The notes under the pieces were generated by a model, which searched no databases, was not told where the DNA came from, and saw nothing but the letters and a program-made list of their open reading frames with translations. A stretch of 28,388 nucleotides of DNA from Fibrobacter sp. (GTDB lineage: Bacteria; Fibrobacterota; Fibrobacteria; Fibrobacterales; Fibrobacteraceae): positions 1-28,388 of the forward strand of contig JAAYXQ010000076.1 of the NCBI GenBank assembly GCA_012515825.1, written 5' to 3'. The translations under genes were made by a program, and so were the position numbers. Below, one piece after another: positions 6,430-13,494 of the stretch; position 1 is the stretch's first letter, and each line of letters opens with the position of its first letter.

Positions 6430-8331
6430 ATGTTCGTGAATAAGATAAAAATAACCTTATTTATTTTCTGTACAGCAATTGCAGTTTATGCTGAAGATGT
6501 TCTTCAGGATTTACCGATTTCTGATTCATTGATGATTTCTAGTTTGAATGTAAAAGACACTGAAATTAGAGATCTTCTTCAAGGTTTAGCAGTACAATAT
6601 GATTTGAATTTATTTCTAGATCCAGAAGTAAAAGGACCTGTCACCGTTAATTTTAATAAGCAAAAATTAAAAGATGCTTTACAGATTTTATTATCTCGAA
6701 ATGGTTATATCTATTCTGTAGATCATGGTGTCATTTCCGTACGTAAACCACTTCCAAAGGCTCCACCACCACCTCCTAAACCTAAAGAATTACGTTTTGA
6801 AATTATTTGGGAAAAAAATCTTTTAAGTGTGGATGTTGAAAAAGCACCTTTAGAAAAATTAGTGCGTAGTATTATTGAAAAAACAAATCAAAATGTCATT
6901 ATTGAACCAGGAATAAATGCAGAAGTCAATGTTTTCTTAAAGTCATTGCCTTTTGATCAAGCCATGAAGCTTATTGCCGATGGGCAAGGTTTAGAATTAA
7001 GAGAAGAAAAGGGCTTATTCACATTAGCAAGGCCTTCGTGGGATTTTGGTGGTGCCAAAGGCGATAATGCGGGTGGCAACAAAGGTGGAAAATTTAGAGT
7101 CAAGTTATATAAAGATTCTTTAATGATGGTCGAAGCATTAGATGCTCCTTTAGCTCTATTAATAGGAGAAATTTTTGCTCAAGCTAAAATGAATACGGTT
7201 GTTTATGGAAAATTAGAAGGGCAAGCGACTGCAAGAATGGATAGTGTTTCCATCCGGGATGTTTTAAAATTCTTATTTAAGGGAACCTCTTATACTTTTT
7301 GGGAACGAAATGGTGTTTATTTTATTGGCCCACATGAAATGCAAACAGCAGACAATTCTTTGCTAATTCGCTTAAAGCATTTACGTGCAGAAGATGTAAT
7401 CAAATTATTGCCTTCGACCCTTACTAAATCGATTCAAATTCAAGTGGTTCGCTCACAAAATGCTTTGATTGCAACAGGAACGTATGATGTTTTAGATGCC
7501 ATTTCTCAATATGTTGAAAAAATAGATTTACCTGTACCTCAAATTTTGATTGAAGTATTGGTTGTTGATATCGATATGGAAAAAGGGCGTAGCTATGGGT
7601 TGGACTTATTATTAGGGGATGCATCAAAGGTGCAGAGTTCCGAAACCATTTTCCCTGCTGTGGAATCTGTTTTTAATCGAGATCAACTCCAAAGTGGTTT
7701 AAGTAAAATCGGTTTAGGAGATGTTATTTCTTTACCTAAAAATTTTATAGCCAAGGTTCATGCTTTAGAACAAGAAAAAATATTAAATGTAAAAGCGAGA
7801 TCGCAAATAGCCACTCTTAATGGAGAAACGGCTGTTCTCACTATTGGGCAAACTCAATATTATATGTTAACGACAGAAGTGGATTACAATCAGGGAGATG
7901 CGCTCACCGCTAAAACAACACAACGATTTGAAAAAGTAGAAGCCAATTCCAATATCACAGTTACACCGTATGTTACTGGCGAAGGGGAGATTACTTGTGA
8001 AATAGTACCTGATTTTTCTGAACCCGAAAAATCATTTAACTCTTCAGAAATGCCTACATTAAATAAACGCTACGTAAAATCATCTGTTCGCTTAAGAAAT
8101 GGAGAAACCATTGTATTAGGCGGCATGGTTAAAGAGTCCGAAACGGATGTTTTCAAACAAGTTCCTTTTTTAGGTTCTATTCCAATAATTGGTTGGTTGT
8201 TCCGTAATGTAGAACATGTTGTGAGTCGAAGTCAATTGCTCATTTTTGTCACGCCTTCTATTTATTATGGTAGTGAGGGAAGTGTTGATATTGAAAAAGA
8301 GATTGAGAAAAATAGTGAAATAAAGAAATGA
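6430..8331 (+). CDS. gspD: Secretin GspD (outer-membrane channel) with three STN-like repeats
   Basis: 633-residue secretin forming the outer-membrane gate. A Sec signal peptide covers 1-21 (cleavage after VYA). The periplasmic part has three successive STN/N0-like modules at about 38-105, 131-200 and 231-300, each with a D.PL..L/IRDLL helix, a strand at NV..., and a closing ...G....L. A proline-rich linker (APPPPPKPK) lies between the first and second, and a glycine-rich linker between the second and third. One N1/N3-like ring domain follows at about 310-366 (LKHLRAEDVIKLLP...). The secretin domain from 368 contains VTPYV...EITCEIVPDFSE, RNGETIVLGGM and VPFLGSIPIIGWLFR, and ends LLIFVTPSIYY. 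It overlaps the next gene by ATGA. Order of the N-domains differs from both textbook GspD and PilQ. Confidence 0.95.
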   Translation: MFVNKIKITLFIFCTAIAVYAEDVLQDLPISDSLMISSLNVKDTEIRDLLQGLAVQYDLNLFLDPEVKGPVTVNFNKQKLKDALQILLSRNGYIYSVDHGVISVRKPLPKAPPPPPKPKELRFEIIWEKNLLSVDVEKAPLEKLVRSIIEKTNQNVIIEPGINAEVNVFLKSLPFDQAMKLIADGQGLELREEKGLFTLARPSWDFGGAKGDNAGGNKGGKFRVKLYKDSLMMVEALDAPLALLIGEIFAQAKMNTVVYGKLEGQATARMDSVSIRDVLKFLFKGTSYTFWERNGVYFIGPHEMQTADNSLLIRLKHLRAEDVIKLLPSTLTKSIQIQVVRSQNALIATGTYDVLDAISQYVEKIDLPVPQILIEVLVVDIDMEKGRSYGLDLLLGDASKVQSSETIFPAVESVFNRDQLQSGLSKIGLGDVISLPKNFIAKVHALEQEKILNVKARSQIATLNGETAVLTIGQTQYYMLTTEVDYNQGDALTAKTTQRFEKVEANSNITVTPYVTGEGEITCEIVPDFSEPEKSFNSSEMPTLNKRYVKSSVRLRNGETIVLGGMVKESETDVFKQVPFLGSIPIIGWLFRNVEHVVSRSQLLIFVTPSIYYGSEGSVDIEKEIEKNSEIKK

Positions 8332-9587
8332 ATTATTTAAACCTGTGTTTAGGCAATTTTTGGTGGACCATAGAAATTTCTACTTCTGGAACTCGATTAA
8401 TTCGATGGCTGAAGAACGGGAAGTCAATAGAAAAGCTGGATTACTTTGAAGGCACCTTAGAAGAATGTTTCCAATACCTTATTTTACATGGGTCTTCTTT
8501 AGATGGCGTTTTGGTGGCTGAAGATTCAATACCTTATCGTTTTTTATCTCTAGAAGAGTATCATCAAATTCAATCTAGCCCAAATGAAGCCAATTTTTTA
8601 CCAGGGATTTCTGTTTCTGAATTACAAGTAATAGAAAGCTTGAGTGAAAATGCGGTAGCGATATGTGGAAAAAGACGATATGATGATTTGATGAATGAAA
8701 TAAAACAACAAGGATTTATTCCTATAAGTGTTGTTCCAGCGGCTTTTTTATATGCGAGCTATTTTCCTTTAGATAAAAAAGAAAATGGACAGATTTTTAT
8801 TCGGGTGACAAAAACATTTTTTGAAATATGGGTTTTTAATAATGGAGCCTTTTTATCTTGTCATCGTTTTTTAGAAGATGCAAATCGGTTGGATGTATTT
8901 TTAAATCAATTTTATACCAATCGTTACCCACTATCTAATGATTATTCGATTTCTTTAATAGAAAATGAGATACTAGATGCTACAACGGTTTCTGCAAAGA
9001 TTAATAAAAAAGTAAACTCCATTTCTTTACAAGAGGACATTTTAAAACGACTTGCAGAAGATGCTTGGATGCAAAAAATGGAGAAGTCTTCTATGGGGCG
9101 TTTACGTGAAATCGATTGGTTTCGTAAGATACTAAAGAGTTTCGGCTTATTTTCTTTAGCGTCATTAGCTCTAGTAGTTATTCTTTGGCTATTAATGAAT
9201 GTCTATAGTTTTTATACTCAAAAAGATAAATTAGAATTAGAAAAGAAAATAGAAGCTAGAAAAGAAATGGCTTTGATTACTCAGAAACTTGAAAAAGATA
9301 GAATACAACTAGAGTCTTTATTAATGCAAAGAACACGTCATTCTTCTTCTTTAACAGAACTAGTTTCAACTTTACCAGACAACATGTGGCTTTCTCAGAT
9401 AGAAATACAAGGGAACCGAATTTCTATACAAGGCTATGCTTCTCAAGAAGAGGAGGTTTCCCTCTATCTTTCTAGGCTCGAAAAATCTTCTATATTCACT
9501 CGAGTACGCTTAAAGACTACTGAAAAAACAAGTTGGAAGAAAAAGGCCGTCGTTCGTTTTGACCTTGTTGCAGAGGAGGCTTTATGA
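8328..9587 (+). CDS. PilM-PilN fusion / GspL-like inner-membrane assembly platform protein
   Basis: 419 residues in three parts. The N-terminal 1-260 is a divergent actin-like (PilM/GspL cytoplasmic) domain. A single transmembrane helix spans about 272-292 (FGLFSLASLALVVILWLLM). A coiled-coil region at about 298-340 (rich in Lys, Glu, Leu) leads to a C-terminal PilN/GspL ferredoxin-like domain with LTELVSTLPDNMWLSQIEI and a closing VRFDLVAEE strand. In this arrangement the protein links the cytoplasmic ATPase to the periplasmic PilO/GspM partner. The start overlaps gspD by ATGA at 8328-8331. Sequence similarity of the actin-like part is weak, but the order of genes and the PilN-like end make the call firm. 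Confidence 0.82.
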   Translation: MNYLNLCLGNFWWTIEISTSGTRLIRWLKNGKSIEKLDYFEGTLEECFQYLILHGSSLDGVLVAEDSIPYRFLSLEEYHQIQSSPNEANFLPGISVSELQVIESLSENAVAICGKRRYDDLMNEIKQQGFIPISVVPAAFLYASYFPLDKKENGQIFIRVTKTFFEIWVFNNGAFLSCHRFLEDANRLDVFLNQFYTNRYPLSNDYSISLIENEILDATTVSAKINKKVNSISLQEDILKRLAEDAWMQKMEKSSMGRLREIDWFRKILKSFGLFSLASLALVVILWLLMNVYSFYTQKDKLELEKKIEARKEMALITQKLEKDRIQLESLLMQRTRHSSSLTELVSTLPDNMWLSQIEIQGNRISIQGYASQEEEVSLYLSRLEKSSIFTRVRLKTTEKTSWKKKAVVRFDLVAEEAL

Positions 9588-10105
9588 TTTCGCGTTATCG
9601 GTATATCCTCTCTTCTATAGCCGTTGTCATTGTATTTGTCTTCTTTTTTATTAAAGCCTTGCTGCCTTTAGCAAATTCAGTGGGAGTTCGCTTTTTTGAA
9701 ACCGTAAATGAAATGAAGGTTCTTCATCAAGTAGGTGAAAATCACGTAGTGACGGATTCTTTACTTGAAGAATATCGAGTCACCTTAAAACAAATGGATG
9801 CTTTTTTAGGGACGAATAAATCGGCTTCCGATATATTGAAATTACTTTTAGATTTATCGCAGCAACACCAACTTGTTTTATTAGATCTTTCGACTCAAGA
9901 ACCAGAGTCAAAAACACATAGCACAGAATACCCTGTTGTATTTCAGGCTTTAGGAGAGTTTCCAAAAATCCATCGCTTTTTAACAGATGTAGAAAATAGT
10001 GATTTATGCATAAAGGTATCCACTATTCGTATGGAGCGAGAAGACACTGGACGAGCCAAAGCATCAGTTGAATTATCAGTATTTGTGCGGGAGCCATTAC
10101 CATGA
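9584..10105 (+). CDS. PilO/GspM-like inner-membrane protein
   Basis: 173 residues with one N-terminal transmembrane helix (about 8-28, ILSSIAVVIVFVFFF), a helical stretch to about 85 and a C-terminal alpha/beta domain (VLLDLSTQEPES..., VVFQALGEFPKIHRFLTDVE, IRMERED...ASVELSVFV) with the LG.F..I..FL.D.E pattern typical of PilO. It would pair with the PilN-like part of the upstream protein in the periplasm. ATGA overlaps at both ends (9584-9587 and 10102-10105) show tight translational coupling. Assignment rests on topology, the PilO-like motif and operon position. Confidence 0.8.
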   Translation: MISRYRYILSSIAVVIVFVFFFIKALLPLANSVGVRFFETVNEMKVLHQVGENHVVTDSLLEEYRVTLKQMDAFLGTNKSASDILKLLLDLSQQHQLVLLDLSTQEPESKTHSTEYPVVFQALGEFPKIHRFLTDVENSDLCIKVSTIRMEREDTGRAKASVELSVFVREPLP

Positions 10106-10569
10106 ATCGATGGATTGCTTTATTATTAATGTTTGGTTTAGTCTTTTGGGGCGTTTTTATTTTTCGAATGACAGAAAAACTGCCAAGCTCTAAACCGTTA
10201 ATTGAAAATACGGTGGCAACCATGTCTATAGAAGATATCACTCGTTTAAGTAAAAAACAAAAAGCACCACCCAAAGAATTAAAAAATCCTTTTTCGATAC
10301 CTTCGATATATCGACCGACAATAAAAAATACAAAGCCAACAGTTGCTGTTGTTGAAAATACAAAACCAGAAAAACCTATCGTTGCAAAACCAGCAATTAC
10401 CTTAGACGCCATTTTACCTGGAGATCGTCCAGTCGCCATATTACGATATAAAGGATCAACTTCTGTTGTTCGAGTAGATCAAGAAATCTGGTCTGTAAAA
10501 ATTAAAAGCATTACAAGCGAATCGGTCACCATAGAATATGCTGGTGTTTTATTTGAAATCAGAAAATAA
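10102..10569 (+). CDS. PilP/GspC-like inner-membrane protein with HR domain
   Basis: 155 residues: an N-terminal membrane anchor (about 5-22, IALLLMFGLVFWGVFIF), a Lys/Pro-rich unstructured periplasmic linker (about 45-95, with KNPFSIPSIYRP and repeated TKP), and a small beta domain (about 96-155) reading LDAILPGDRPVAILRY, VVRVDQEIWSVKIKSI and VTIEYAGVLFEI. This is the GspC HR/PilP fold, which contacts the secretin N0 domain and bridges inner and outer membranes. It overlaps the PilO-like gene by ATGA and the next gene by 32 bases. No PDZ domain follows, so it is a minimal GspC or a PilP. Confidence 0.8.
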   Translation: MNRWIALLLMFGLVFWGVFIFRMTEKLPSSKPLIENTVATMSIEDITRLSKKQKAPPKELKNPFSIPSIYRPTIKNTKPTVAVVENTKPEKPIVAKPAITLDAILPGDRPVAILRYKGSTSVVRVDQEIWSVKIKSITSESVTIEYAGVLFEIRK

Positions 10570-11782
10570 AAAGGGAATAGTGATTCCTTTAGTGTTGGGT
10601 ATTTTATTAATCCTCGGTTTTTTAGCTAATTCTTTTTATCAAATGGTATTAACAGAAAAGAATGAAGAATGGCGTCGGTATCAAAAAACACAGGCAGAAT
10701 TTTCAATATTAAGCGGCATAGAGTATACTAGCAAAAAAATAAAACAATCAAAAGAACCTTGGCGCACTTCAGAATTGAAGCATGCTTCATCGGATTCCGC
10801 TGTTGTTTTTTCTGTGGCAGTAGAACAAGAGGGCTCCTTTGGCATAGCAAAAGTAAAATCTAATAAGCCAGAAGACTCCCTAGTTTTTAGAATCGGGTAT
10901 TTATTAAAAAATAAGCAAGCATTCACTTTATTAGATCCAAGCGCATCAATAGCCCTAGCTGGAAAAGCGTCCATTGATGGAAACGTCGCTATGCATCATC
11001 CACGAGTAGAAAAAAGCACCCATTATAAAATGCCTGCGACTTCTTTAGCGACTTTTAAAGGGGATACCATAGGGGAGAACAATCCTTTATGGGATTCCAT
11101 CGCCTTTTACCCAGAAAATACGAGAAATTTTATAAATGCAAAAAGAAACATCCCAAAAAATAAGTGCTTGTTTGATGCTAAGGATGTATTGAGCGGAGAC
11201 TACTATTGTAAAAGTATCGTTATACAGGGAGATGCAAATTGTATAAGCTGTCGATTATTTGCAGAAAAAATAATTGTACGTGGCCGTAGCAACTTAAAAA
11301 AAGCATTACTTACAGCAAATACAATCCAATTAGAAGAAGAAGCCCTAATTTCTGGCGAAGTACTAGCGAGAGACACAATCACCATCAATTTGGAAAAAAA
11401 ACAAATTGAAAAGACTGTTTATACATTACTCGGCCAAAAAAAAGGCCCTGTTGAGTATGTTGGACATATCAATATGATTCGATTTGAAGGAGAAGCTCTT
11501 GTATTATATTTAGGAGACCATTGGGATTCTTCTTTACCAGGACAAAGCGTTTCAATCAAAGAAGCTGTAAAATTACGAGGCCTTGTTATTGTCAATGGAA
11601 ATATTGAGATTCAAGGAGAAGTTAGGGGAGGTGTCGTTGCCTCTTATTTAGGATTTGAAGAATCAGGTACTTTTTGGCGAGGTTTTTTAAAAAACGGAAA
11701 AATAATATCCGATACCTCTATTACAATACTCGTTCCAGATGCTTTTCGAATGCGTGGAGAGCTAACTTATGAATACAAATAA
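10538..11782 (+). CDS. GspK/PilX-like pseudopilin with bactofilin/DUF7305-like beta-helical region
   Basis: 414 residues. The N-terminus ENKKG^IVIPLVLGILLILGF looks like a class III prepilin leader with basic residues, Gly13 and a hydrophobic helix. As in GspK, position +5 is not Glu. The rest differs from canonical GspK: strands of the type ASIALAGKASIDGNVAMHH, KSIVIQGDANCISCRLFAEKIIVRG, IQLEEEALISGEVLA and LRGLVIVNGNIEIQGEVRGGVVAS form a repetitive right-handed beta-helix pattern like DUF7305/bactofilin modules in PilX-type proteins. The start is uncertain. The ATG at 10538 and a TTG at 10553 both keep the leader; the GTG at 10580 follows AAGGGA but would remove it. Overlaps the previous gene by 32 and the next by 14 bases. 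Probably a minor tip pseudopilin. Confidence 0.72.
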   Translation: MLVFYLKSENKKGIVIPLVLGILLILGFLANSFYQMVLTEKNEEWRRYQKTQAEFSILSGIEYTSKKIKQSKEPWRTSELKHASSDSAVVFSVAVEQEGSFGIAKVKSNKPEDSLVFRIGYLLKNKQAFTLLDPSASIALAGKASIDGNVAMHHPRVEKSTHYKMPATSLATFKGDTIGENNPLWDSIAFYPENTRNFINAKRNIPKNKCLFDAKDVLSGDYYCKSIVIQGDANCISCRLFAEKIIVRGRSNLKKALLTANTIQLEEEALISGEVLARDTITINLEKKQIEKTVYTLLGQKKGPVEYVGHINMIRFEGEALVLYLGDHWDSSLPGQSVSIKEAVKLRGLVIVNGNIEIQGEVRGGVVASYLGFEESGTFWRGFLKNGKIISDTSITILVPDAFRMRGELTYEYK

Positions 11783-12104
11783 AAAAGGCGCTACACTTAT
11801 AGAGTTGCTTGTTGGATTTGTGATTCTTGGAACCACAGGAGTCTTGATATTAGGTTTTTTACATCGAAATCCAATGTCTCAAAAAACTCATATCCAAAAT
11901 ACGGGCCGAGAATTTAGTAAAAGGACACTCCTTTTAATGAAAGAACCAAAAGATACTATATATATATATACAGATAGTTTGGGCGTTGTTTGGCAAACCA
12001 TATTAAAAACAGAACAGGATAATGAAGAAATTTGCGTTAAGGCGTATTCCGTAAGAAATAACCAAGACAGCACAAGAACTTTAACATACTGTATTTACCC
12101 ATGA
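11769..12104 (+). CDS. Prepilin-type minor pseudopilin
   Basis: 111 residues with a classic class III signal: short basic leader ending KKG7, then ATLIELLVGFVIL with Glu at +5 (Glu12) and a hydrophobic helix. The C-terminal globular part is short (about 75 residues) with two Cys (EEICVKAY and LTYCIYP) that could pair. Such proteins need a prepilin peptidase (PilD/GspO), not encoded here. Size and position fit a minor pseudopilin of the GspI/GspH kind, but I cannot say which. A (TA)7 tract lies inside the coding region at 11958-11971. Overlaps both neighbours; the next gene begins in its ATGA. Confidence 0.85.
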   Translation: MNTNKKGATLIELLVGFVILGTTGVLILGFLHRNPMSQKTHIQNTGREFSKRTLLLMKEPKDTIYIYTDSLGVVWQTILKTEQDNEEICVKAYSVRNNQDSTRTLTYCIYP

Positions 12105-12454
12105 AAAAAAGAAACAAAGGATTTACACTCATTGAATTACTAGTCACCATCGCATTGATGAGTATTTTCTCTGTATTTGCATTAAGACTATTTACGAATG
12201 GATTTATTTTACACAATGATTATCGGGCTCGTTCATTAGATTTTTTTGAAGAGACTGTAAAAAAAAGTAAGGCCGAAAAATTATTAAAAGAGTACCCTAT
12301 ACGCTGTGATCCAAAAGGAACATGGACTTTTAATAGTGAAAATTCAGATTCGTTAATGAACCTATTTCCTTATAAGGCAAGCCGTTGCGCCCATAAAGCA
12401 GGCGGCTGGATTGTCATCTATGCCGAGGGCTTTAGTACTTTCGTATTAATGTAA
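12101..12454 (+). CDS. Prepilin-type pseudopilin
   Basis: 117 residues starting MKKRNKG7^FTLIELLVTIALMSIF, a textbook prepilin leader with Phe at +1 and Glu at +5 (Glu12), followed by a hydrophobic helix to about residue 32. The globular part contains Cys in PIRCDPKGTW and ASRCAHKAGG that may form a disulfide. It begins in an ATGA overlap with the previous prepilin gene and is the last gene of the secretion operon. The small size and lack of the GspG calcium-site pattern argue against it being the major pseudopilin; GspH/GspJ-type is more likely. Confidence 0.85.
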   Translation: MKKRNKGFTLIELLVTIALMSIFSVFALRLFTNGFILHNDYRARSLDFFEETVKKSKAEKLLKEYPIRCDPKGTWTFNSENSDSLMNLFPYKASRCAHKAGGWIVIYAEGFSTFVLM

Positions 12455-12539
12455 AAAAATTTTTAATGCACAAACAGATGTTTGGACTATCGACCAAAAA
12501 TCAATGAATAAGGTTTCCAAGATATAATTTGTATAAATA

Positions 12540-13382
12540 CTAATCTTTTAGACAACGCAAATAAGCATCTGTTATATACTTTGGGCCTTTTTCCATATTA
12601 ACGCCGTTTTCGCTATGGTATACAGCAAGTGAGTAGCTTTGATTAGCTTGATATTCATCAAGAAGAATAAATTCTTGGTAATCTTCTACTTCATCGCGGC
12701 CTAATTGAAGTGAAAAGCCGTAATCATCTGTTCCGTTATACCCAAATGAATGAGCGGTCCATTCTGTGGATAAAAGGGATTGAAGAGGTGCTGTATTGAA
12801 TAATTCTTGCCATTCCCTATGTGACGGAACATGCCAGCCGTCAGGGCATACACCTTGGTGAGGTTCTTTTATAATAGGGTTTTCTCCTGAAAAAGCAAAA
12901 ACATTTGTTTTATCACAAGGGAGTTGTGTGGCTATTATCCAAGAATAATGCCGGCCATATTTCTTTGCAATTGAGTCGCTAATTTCGTCATCCCAATGGT
13001 AACAGCTAACAGTATCATCCCTCAGGTATCTTAAGTTTTCACCCATCCAGATCTGATTCCCAATTTTTGCCGTCTTGTAGGTTTCTCCGTCGCGTTCATC
13101 GGTAAGAATTCCAGTGATAGGGTCGTAATTGTTGTAAACTTTACTACTAGAACTAGATAAAATTTCGATTTCGGAAGACGATGAGAGAAACGATGAAGAA
13201 GATGCGATATCATTATCTGGTGAAGAATAACTACCAACTTCCGAAGAACTAAGAGGAAGGTTATTTTCTACAGAACTTGATAAAGAATCATCTTGCTGTT
13301 CTGAAACAGGTTTTGTTGAATTATCACTATCGCAGGCATATAAAGCAGCCAAAAATAAACAAAGAATGATTTTACTATTCAT
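12540..13382 (-). CDS. FISUMP-domain lipoprotein (Fibrobacter major paralogous domain)
   Basis: 280 residues. A lipoprotein signal ends at lipobox Leu14-Tyr-Ala-Cys17. A serine-rich low-complexity linker covers about 33-83 with several SSS/SSSS runs, as in Fibrobacter surface lipoproteins. The FISUMP domain (TIGR02145 type) follows: DERDGETYKTAKIG from 95, GNQIWMGENLRY at 108-119, GVCPDGWHVPSHREW at 177-191, and the closing TDAYLRCLKD. The domain belongs to the C-type-lectin-like/formylglycine fold group of surface proteins; the function is not known. Ribosome site AGGAG (minus strand, 13391-13395) is 8 nt before the ATG. It is convergent with the secretion operon and divergent from the Rhs operon, so it is separately transcribed. 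Confidence 0.93.
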   Translation of the reverse strand: MNSKIILCLFLAALYACDSDNSTKPVSEQQDDSLSSSVENNLPLSSSEVGSYSSPDNDIASSSSFLSSSSEIEILSSSSSKVYNNYDPITGILTDERDGETYKTAKIGNQIWMGENLRYLRDDTVSCYHWDDEISDSIAKKYGRHYSWIIATQLPCDKTNVFAFSGENPIIKEPHQGVCPDGWHVPSHREWQELFNTAPLQSLLSTEWTAHSFGYNGTDDYGFSLQLGRDEVEDYQEFILLDEYQANQSYSLAVYHSENGVNMEKGPKYITDAYLRCLKD

Positions 13383-13393
13383 ATCAAATGCTC

Positions 13394-13416
13394 CTATTAT
13401 TTATTACAAATAATAG
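13394..13416. promoter_or_regulatory. Perfect 9-bp inverted repeat overlapping the FISUMP gene ribosome site
   Basis: CTATTATTT (13394-13402) and AAATAATAG (13408-13416) are exact inverse complements with a 5-nt spacer. The left arm overlaps the AGGAG Shine-Dalgarno of the minus-strand lipoprotein gene, so in its mRNA the hairpin would partly cover the ribosome site; at DNA level it could be an operator in the shared divergent promoter region. AT-rich, so chance occurrence is possible. Confidence 0.45.
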
Positions 13417-13435
13417 TAATATTTTTTAAACATTC

Positions 13436-13463
13436 TTTTTTTTTAATAAAAAAAAGTTATAAT
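13436..13463 (+). promoter_or_regulatory. Candidate promoter of the Rhs operon with homopolymer tracts
   Basis: TATAAT (13458-13463) is an exact -10 hexamer 31 nt before the ATG of the 2479-residue protein gene. No TTGACA-like -35 is visible; instead nine T (13436-13444) and eight A (13448-13455) lie where the -35 and spacer should be. Such tracts may act as an UP-like element or vary in length by slippage. GGGGA at 13486-13490 is the ribosome site, 4 nt before the start. Confidence 0.5.
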
Positions 13464-13494
13464 TTGGCATCTCTTATTAAAGGTTGGGGATTTT

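Noticed and set aside
10580..11782. GTG at 10580 as the start of the GspK/PilX-like gene
   Set aside because: It follows AAGGGA but with only about 4 nt spacing, and would delete the basic KKG prepilin leader that makes sense of the hydrophobic N-terminus.
12455..12539. Possible terminator between the convergent prepilin and FISUMP genes
   Set aside because: Only 5-bp stems are present (for example CAAAC-AGAT-GTTTG), and neither strand has a T-run directly after them; the A/T run just after the prepilin stop precedes the hairpin on the plus strand and lies too far from it on the minus strand.
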